DNA of 34,986 nt from NCBI GenBank assembly GCA_033557685.1, contig JAWQRN010000182.1, forward strand, positions 1-34,986, given 5' to 3'. The position numbers and the translations under genes were made by a program. The notes under the pieces are model-generated. The model did not search any database. It was given only the letters and a program-made list of their open reading frames with translations, and was not told where the DNA came from. Of this stretch, positions 33,101 to 34,986 are shown piece by piece (positions within the stretch are counted from its first letter, which is position 1; each line of letters starts with the position of its first letter). Source of the stretch: Sperchopsis tessellata. Taxonomy: Eukaryota; Arthropoda; Insecta; Coleoptera; Hydrophilidae.

Positions 33101-34828
33101 AACTGAACTACAATCAATAGAATAATTGTACAAATAAGATTATTTCTTTAAAAAGTGAAAGTGGTTTGGAGTAAGTAAATGTATTTTATATCATAAATAT
33201 ATAAGCATTGTTTTACATAGAAAATGTAAAATTACATATTTGGATTCCCATCAAAAATAGTTACAACCGTTTCTTTTGTGAACATTTATTGTCGACCATA
33301 AGGTACTTGATTCATATTCTCTTGTATTAATTTAATTATATATATATATATATCATAATTATGTAATATACTTAAATTTTTTATAATTTTTTGTTGCAGG
33401 TACTACTAGATGAGATAAATTTAGCTAGTGCTGAAACCTTGGAGTGCTTATCAGGTTTACTGGAAGGAACAGGAGGTTCTTTAAGTTTATTGGAACGTGG
33501 GGACAAGAAACCTGTGAAAAGACATTCAAACTTTACTCTGTTTGCTTGTATGAATCCTTCTACAGATATTGGAAAGAAAGATTTACCTGCAGGATTAAGG
33601 AATCGATTTACCGAATTTTTTGTTGATGAACTCACTGAGAAAAATGATTTGTTGCTTCTAGTAAATAGTTATCTTGTTGCTATGTCGTTACAAGAAGATA
33701 AATTGCAAAATATAGTGAAATTTTATTTGAATGTACGAAAAGAAGCTATCACAAGCTTATCTGATGGTTTGGGACAAAAACCACATTTCTCTTTGAGATC
33801 ACTCTGTCGTGCTTTAAGTATAGCAAGCTCAAATCCTTGTGGTACCTTTCACAGAAGTCTATATGAAGCTTTCTGTTTAAGTTTTCTTACTCAATTGGAC
33901 ACAAAATCATATGAAATGGTTAAAAGCATGATATCAAAATATACTGTTGGTGAATTTAAATCTGTCCTTAAACAATCGATTCCAGAGCCTAAATTAGATT
34001 CACAAAAGTTTCTACAATTTGAAGGATACTGGATTACTTGTGGCAGTTTAGAACCCAATACTCCAGAAGATTACATTCTTACAAACTCTGTTAAAAAAAA
34101 TCTTAAGGATCTTGCCAGAATTGTTTCCATAGGAAAGTTACCAGTGTTGCTTCAAGGTGACACTTCAGTAGGAAAAACAAGTTTAATCACATATTTAGCT
34201 AAATCAAGCGGAAACAAATGTGTAAGAATAAATAATCATGAACACACAGATTTGCAAGAGTATATAGGATCATACATTGCCGACAATAATGGTAAATTAG
34301 TTTTTCGTGAAGGTCTTCTTGTACAAGCTATGAGAAATGGCCATTGGATAATTTTGGATGAGTTGAATCTAGCTCCTACAGACGTTTTAGAAGCATTAAA
34401 TCGAGTCCTTGATGATAACCGTGAATTGTTTATTCCGGAAACACAGGAAACTGTTAAAGCAGATCCGAACTTTATGTTGTTTGCAACTCAGAATCCGCCA
34501 GGAACTTATGGTGGACGTAAAATGCTTTCTAGAGCATTTAGGAATCGTTTCGTTGAGTTGCATTTTATGGAAATACCACCAGAAGAACTGGAATTTATTT
34601 TGCACAAACGTTGTAATATGGCACCATCATATGCTAAGAAAATGATTGGTGTAATGAAAAACCTTCAAACTAGGAGAAGAGGATCTGCAGCTTTTGCAGG
34701 AAAACATGGGTTTATTACACTTAGAGATCTTTTTAGATGGGGAGAAAGATACCGCTTAGCTGAAAATACGAATAAGCTCTATGATTGGGATCAACATATA
34801 GCTGACGAAGGTTATTTAGTGCTTGCAG
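20468..34828 (+). CDS. MDN1: Midasin (Rea1), AAA+ ATPase of 60S ribosome maturation; 5' part, six exons
   Basis: Midasin is a giant nuclear AAA+ protein. It strips assembly factors (the Ytm1/WDR12 and Rsa4/NLE1 complexes) from pre-60S ribosomes, pulling on them through its C-terminal MIDAS domain. Joined exons 20468-20541, 20609-20803, 24272-24788, 25105-25268, 30336-31497 and 33400-34828 give 1,180 codons plus one base, in frame throughout. AAA1 has Walker A GPVGSGKTS (201-209) and WLLLEDVD (269-276). AAA2 has GETGTGKTS (525-533) and WVLLDEIN (704-711), with FACMNP and NRF after it. AAA3 has GDTSVGKTS (957-965), WIILDELN (1020-1027), FATQNPP and RAFRNRF. Family blocks such as LGDQTDSKMLLG, VNMNQQSDSADLLGG and RINNHEHTDLQEYIG are intact. 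There is no stop inside the exons, so the gene looks functional. AAA4-6, the linker and the MIDAS domain lie beyond the window. The start at 20468 has an acceptable context (CAAAATGG). Confidence 0.95.
20609..20803 (+). CDS. MDN1: MDN1 exon 2
   Basis: Acceptor TTTCTTTACAG|G and donor AATG|GTACGT. It encodes residues 25-89 plus two bases of Trp90, including SPPTKKSKMDG, a possible nuclear localisation signal, and FIEKYISHPNAMVKW. It is phase-compatible with exons 1 and 3. Confidence 0.85.
21470..21975. mobile_element. TIR element of about 500 bp with coding-like remnant
   Basis: Perfect 15-bp inverted ends, ATTGGCGATTAAAAG and CTTTTAATCGCCAAT, flanked on both sides by AGA (a possible 3-bp target duplication). 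Inside, on the plus strand, is an open stretch, DIIDTMDYVGDFKKPFLEGL followed by AVIKANHLI (21627-21717). In another frame comes a shorter RKSTRCFIVTLRHRTIF. These read like real protein remnants, but I cannot name the family. It could be a MITE that captured a fragment or a deleted autonomous transposon. Confidence 0.5.
23328..23638 (+). mobile_element. tRNA-derived SINE with target-site duplication
   Basis: The 5' head has a Pol III A box, TAGGTCAGTGG (23338-23348), and a B box, GGTTCGACTCC (23381-23391), spaced as in tRNAs. The body contains GGGAGGGACGTAAAACAGTG then GGTCCC, and the tail is AAATAAATAAACAAAATAA. Flanking repeats ATTATATTTCTTTT (23314-23327) and ATTATATTTATTTT (23639-23652) match at 13 of 14 positions, a convincing target duplication. 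The SINE lies in MDN1 intron 2, in sense orientation. The tRNA of origin is not clear. Confidence 0.8.
24272..24788 (+). CDS. MDN1: MDN1 exon 3 (AAA1 Walker A)
   Basis: A T-tract and TTTTTGCAG precede it; the donor is ACACAA|GTAAGT. It encodes residues 90-262 and carries the AAA1 P-loop CLQGPVGSGKTSFIEYLASK and the midasin-specific block LGDQTDSKMLLGTYRCTDIP followed by GEFVWQPG. It ends on a codon boundary. Confidence 0.95.
25105..25268 (+). CDS. MDN1: MDN1 exon 4 (AAA1 Walker B)
   Basis: Acceptor TTCGTATCAG|GC and donor AAAG|GTAAGT. It encodes residues 263-316 plus two bases of Arg317: AVLDGSWLLLEDVDSASVDI, then a leucine-rich stretch and FQLFVTQR. The acidic pair is Glu-Asp, not the usual Asp-Glu. 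Confidence 0.93.
25615..26885 (-). mobile_element. Penelope-like element fragment between long inverted repeats
   Basis: Minus strand. It begins just after the lost catalytic YxDD box, at CFSGTD, then runs FLKYINT repeats, LHNNIECTVEPEIDNKINFV followed by DLRI, and LEFQIYRKPTFIDYNN. It goes on with SCRAMINRLDILSDKNKEQE followed by IAIIKQIAL, YVVITYLGKLSGHIANIL and CNTVTIGQISRTCRIRTDEH (GIY-YIG, degraded). It ends near 25780 with NYLEIIEIKRNSNN. Both ends carry inverted arms of about 130 bp or more; TTTTATAATTTTGTTGACTA (25656) and its complement near 26759 are identical. The left arm lacks about 45 bp present in the right. Inverted pseudo-LTRs are a known Penelope arrangement. Stops show it is dead. 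Confidence 0.85.
26547..26634. repeat. 21-bp minisatellite, four copies
   Basis: Four copies of a 21-bp unit containing TTAATGTATTTTAGAAATGT. On the minus strand each unit encodes one FLKYIN(T/I) heptapeptide, so the array is an in-frame expansion of the Penelope reverse transcriptase reading frame. Confidence 0.9.
27904..28170 (+). pseudogene. Penelope-like element C-terminus
   Basis: Plus strand. It reads TSIRCREHERQFHLNQFYIS, then PLVEHKLETGHNIFSKDI, a stop, AKSSNYFPRIIRESSEIYKH followed by PENFNNDNGFPLATS, and a stop. EH..ETGH..F and YxPRxIRExxEIxKHxxNFNxxxGF are the conserved end of Penelope GIY-YIG proteins. The GIY and YIG strands are missing. Only this tail survives. Confidence 0.85.
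28294..28882 (+). mobile_element. Insertion of about 585 bp within the Penelope arm, family unknown
   Basis: The right arm reads GGTAAACTACGGA, breaks, and resumes CGGAAATCC; the left arm, complemented, is continuous there. The break therefore marks an insertion with a 4-bp CGGA duplication. It is GC-richer than its surroundings and carries a 105-residue open frame (28339-28656) starting MNRKHRSRILRNSLYLERF, with later HLWPLRLPREPRRMKRCP, which I do not recognise. The right end, GATTTGATTGATTGAACTT, resembles the short tandem tail of some non-LTR elements, so a 5'-truncated retroelement is possible. Confidence 0.55.
28903..29035. repeat. 34-bp minisatellite, four units, in the Penelope terminal repeat
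   Basis: Units start AGCAC at about 28905, 28939, 28974 and 29007 and share AGCACTTTTxAGAGCTACAT. Other copies of the terminal repeat have one (2.4 kb) or two (11.8 and 27.7 kb) units, so the array length varies from copy to copy. Confidence 0.8.
30132..30175. repeat. (TA)22 microsatellite
   Basis: An uninterrupted TA run of about 44 bp in intron 4, about 160 bp before the exon 5 acceptor. Shorter TA runs occur at 25350, 27789, 28256, 33337 and the right edge. Confidence 0.95.
30336..31497 (+). CDS. MDN1: MDN1 exon 5 (AAA2 Walker A)
   Basis: Acceptor TTTGTATTCCAG|G and donor TTGG|GTACGT. It completes Arg317 and encodes residues 318-704. It covers the AAA1 lid region (ISTRDLFKWCSRVV) and the AAA2 P-loop VLLVGETGTGKTSTVQYLAH, followed by VNMNQQSDSADLLGGFKPVD. 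A lysine- and serine-rich insert (SKITKTGSKRSLDASEDGSD) comes before FSFIEGSLVKAIENGHW. The exon ends between the Trp and Val of the AAA2 Walker B motif. Confidence 0.96.
31498..33399. other. MDN1 intron 5 (1,902 bp)
   Basis: Begins GTACGT and ends TTTTTTGTTGCAG. It contains a Harbinger-type MITE (32169-32685) and otherwise AT-rich sequence with nothing recognised. Confidence 0.85.
32169..32685. mobile_element. MITE of PIF/Harbinger type with long inverted arms
   Basis: Ends GGCAGAATCGCATTATTTTG and, complemented, GGCGGAATCACATTATTGTG. The arms stay alignable for about 100 bp, to GTTGTGTTGGGGAGCGCT (32251) and AGCGCTCCCCGACACAAC (32595). Both sides are flanked by TAA, a 3-bp target duplication of the TWA type typical of PIF/Harbinger. 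There is no transposase. The arms are much GC-richer than the intron around them. The centre is single-copy-like, about 330 bp. Confidence 0.75.
33400..34828 (+). CDS. MDN1: MDN1 exon 6 (AAA2 Walker B to AAA3)
   Basis: Acceptor TTTGTTGCAG|GT and donor GCAG|GTGAGT. It encodes residues 705-1180 plus one base. It opens with VLLDEINLASAETLECLSGL, has FACMNPSTDIGKKDLPAGLR then NRF, the AAA3 P-loop QGDTSVGKTSLITYLAKSSG, INNHEHTDLQEYIGSYIAD, WIILDELNLAPTDVLEALNR, FATQNPPGTYGGRKMLSRAF then RNRFVELHF, and GFITLRDLFRWGERYRLAE. Conservation is high and there is no break. Confidence 0.97.
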
Positions 34829-34986
34829 GTGAGTTTTTAACTTTTTTACTCTATTTCTAATGTACATTTTGCTTTTTAGCAAGATTTTAGTCTTCCACTT
34901 AACATTATACAATTTTCTAAAAGAAAGTAAGTACCAAAAGAAATACTAATTTCCAGTAGTAGTTACCCTGCTATATATATATATAT
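34829..34986. other. Start of MDN1 intron 6
   Basis: Begins GTGAGT. No following exon starts before the window ends in a TA run. Confidence 0.8.

Noticed and set aside
33381..34645. Open frames in other frames over MDN1 exon 6
   Set aside because: They are shadows of the strongly conserved midasin frame.
1..34986. CRISPR arrays, operons, bacterial-type promoters
   Set aside because: None is seen, and the spliced gene and the transposons show the sequence is eukaryotic.

Overview
This is a piece of an animal nuclear genome, most likely an insect. It is AT-rich and full of decayed transposable elements (piggyBac, mariner, hAT, Jockey-type and RTE-like LINEs, Penelope-like elements, a tRNA-derived SINE, MITEs). 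It carries one spliced host gene with GT-AG introns. I cannot name the order or species from sequence alone.

The only confident host gene is the 5' part of MDN1 (midasin/Rea1), on the + strand in the right 15 kb. Six exons splice in frame (20468-20541, 20609-20803, 24272-24788, 25105-25268, 30336-31497, 33400-34828) and encode residues 1-1180 of a protein that is normally about 5,000 residues long. They hold the start of the dynein-like AAA+ ring: AAA1, AAA2 and AAA3, each with a Walker A and a Walker B motif. The rest of the gene lies beyond the right edge. Introns 2, 4 and 5 are large and hold a SINE, two TIR elements and two Penelope fragments bracketed by inverted repeats. A CACGTG E-box lies 70 bp upstream of the start codon.

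The left 20 kb is a transposon graveyard. From left to right it holds: an RTE-like LINE (1-1535, minus) with a (GATA)11 expansion; two Jockey-like LINE fragments (3655-6240, minus); a piggyBac transposase pseudogene (minus, 10672 to 7594) split by a nested block at about 8032-9536; a hAT fragment (12570-12960); a Penelope 3' end (16260-17055, minus); a second hAT C-terminus (17280-17510); and a LINE 3' tail near 19690-19756. Short copies of the Penelope terminal repeat lie at 2.4, 3.5, 11.8, 27.6 and 28.9 kb.

The most interesting object is inside the piggyBac pseudogene: a tandem dimer of a roughly 330-bp unit (8941-9540, + strand). Each unit carries a near-perfect type I hammerhead ribozyme, with the CTGATGA core, GAAA, a 3-bp stem III with a triloop, a GTC cleavage site and a two-part stem I kept by a wobble substitution. 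This looks like a metazoan retrozyme, a non-autonomous retroelement that moves through small self-cleaved circular RNA. The predicted monomer is 333 nt. Penelope elements, which encode a reverse transcriptase that might serve it, are present in the same window.
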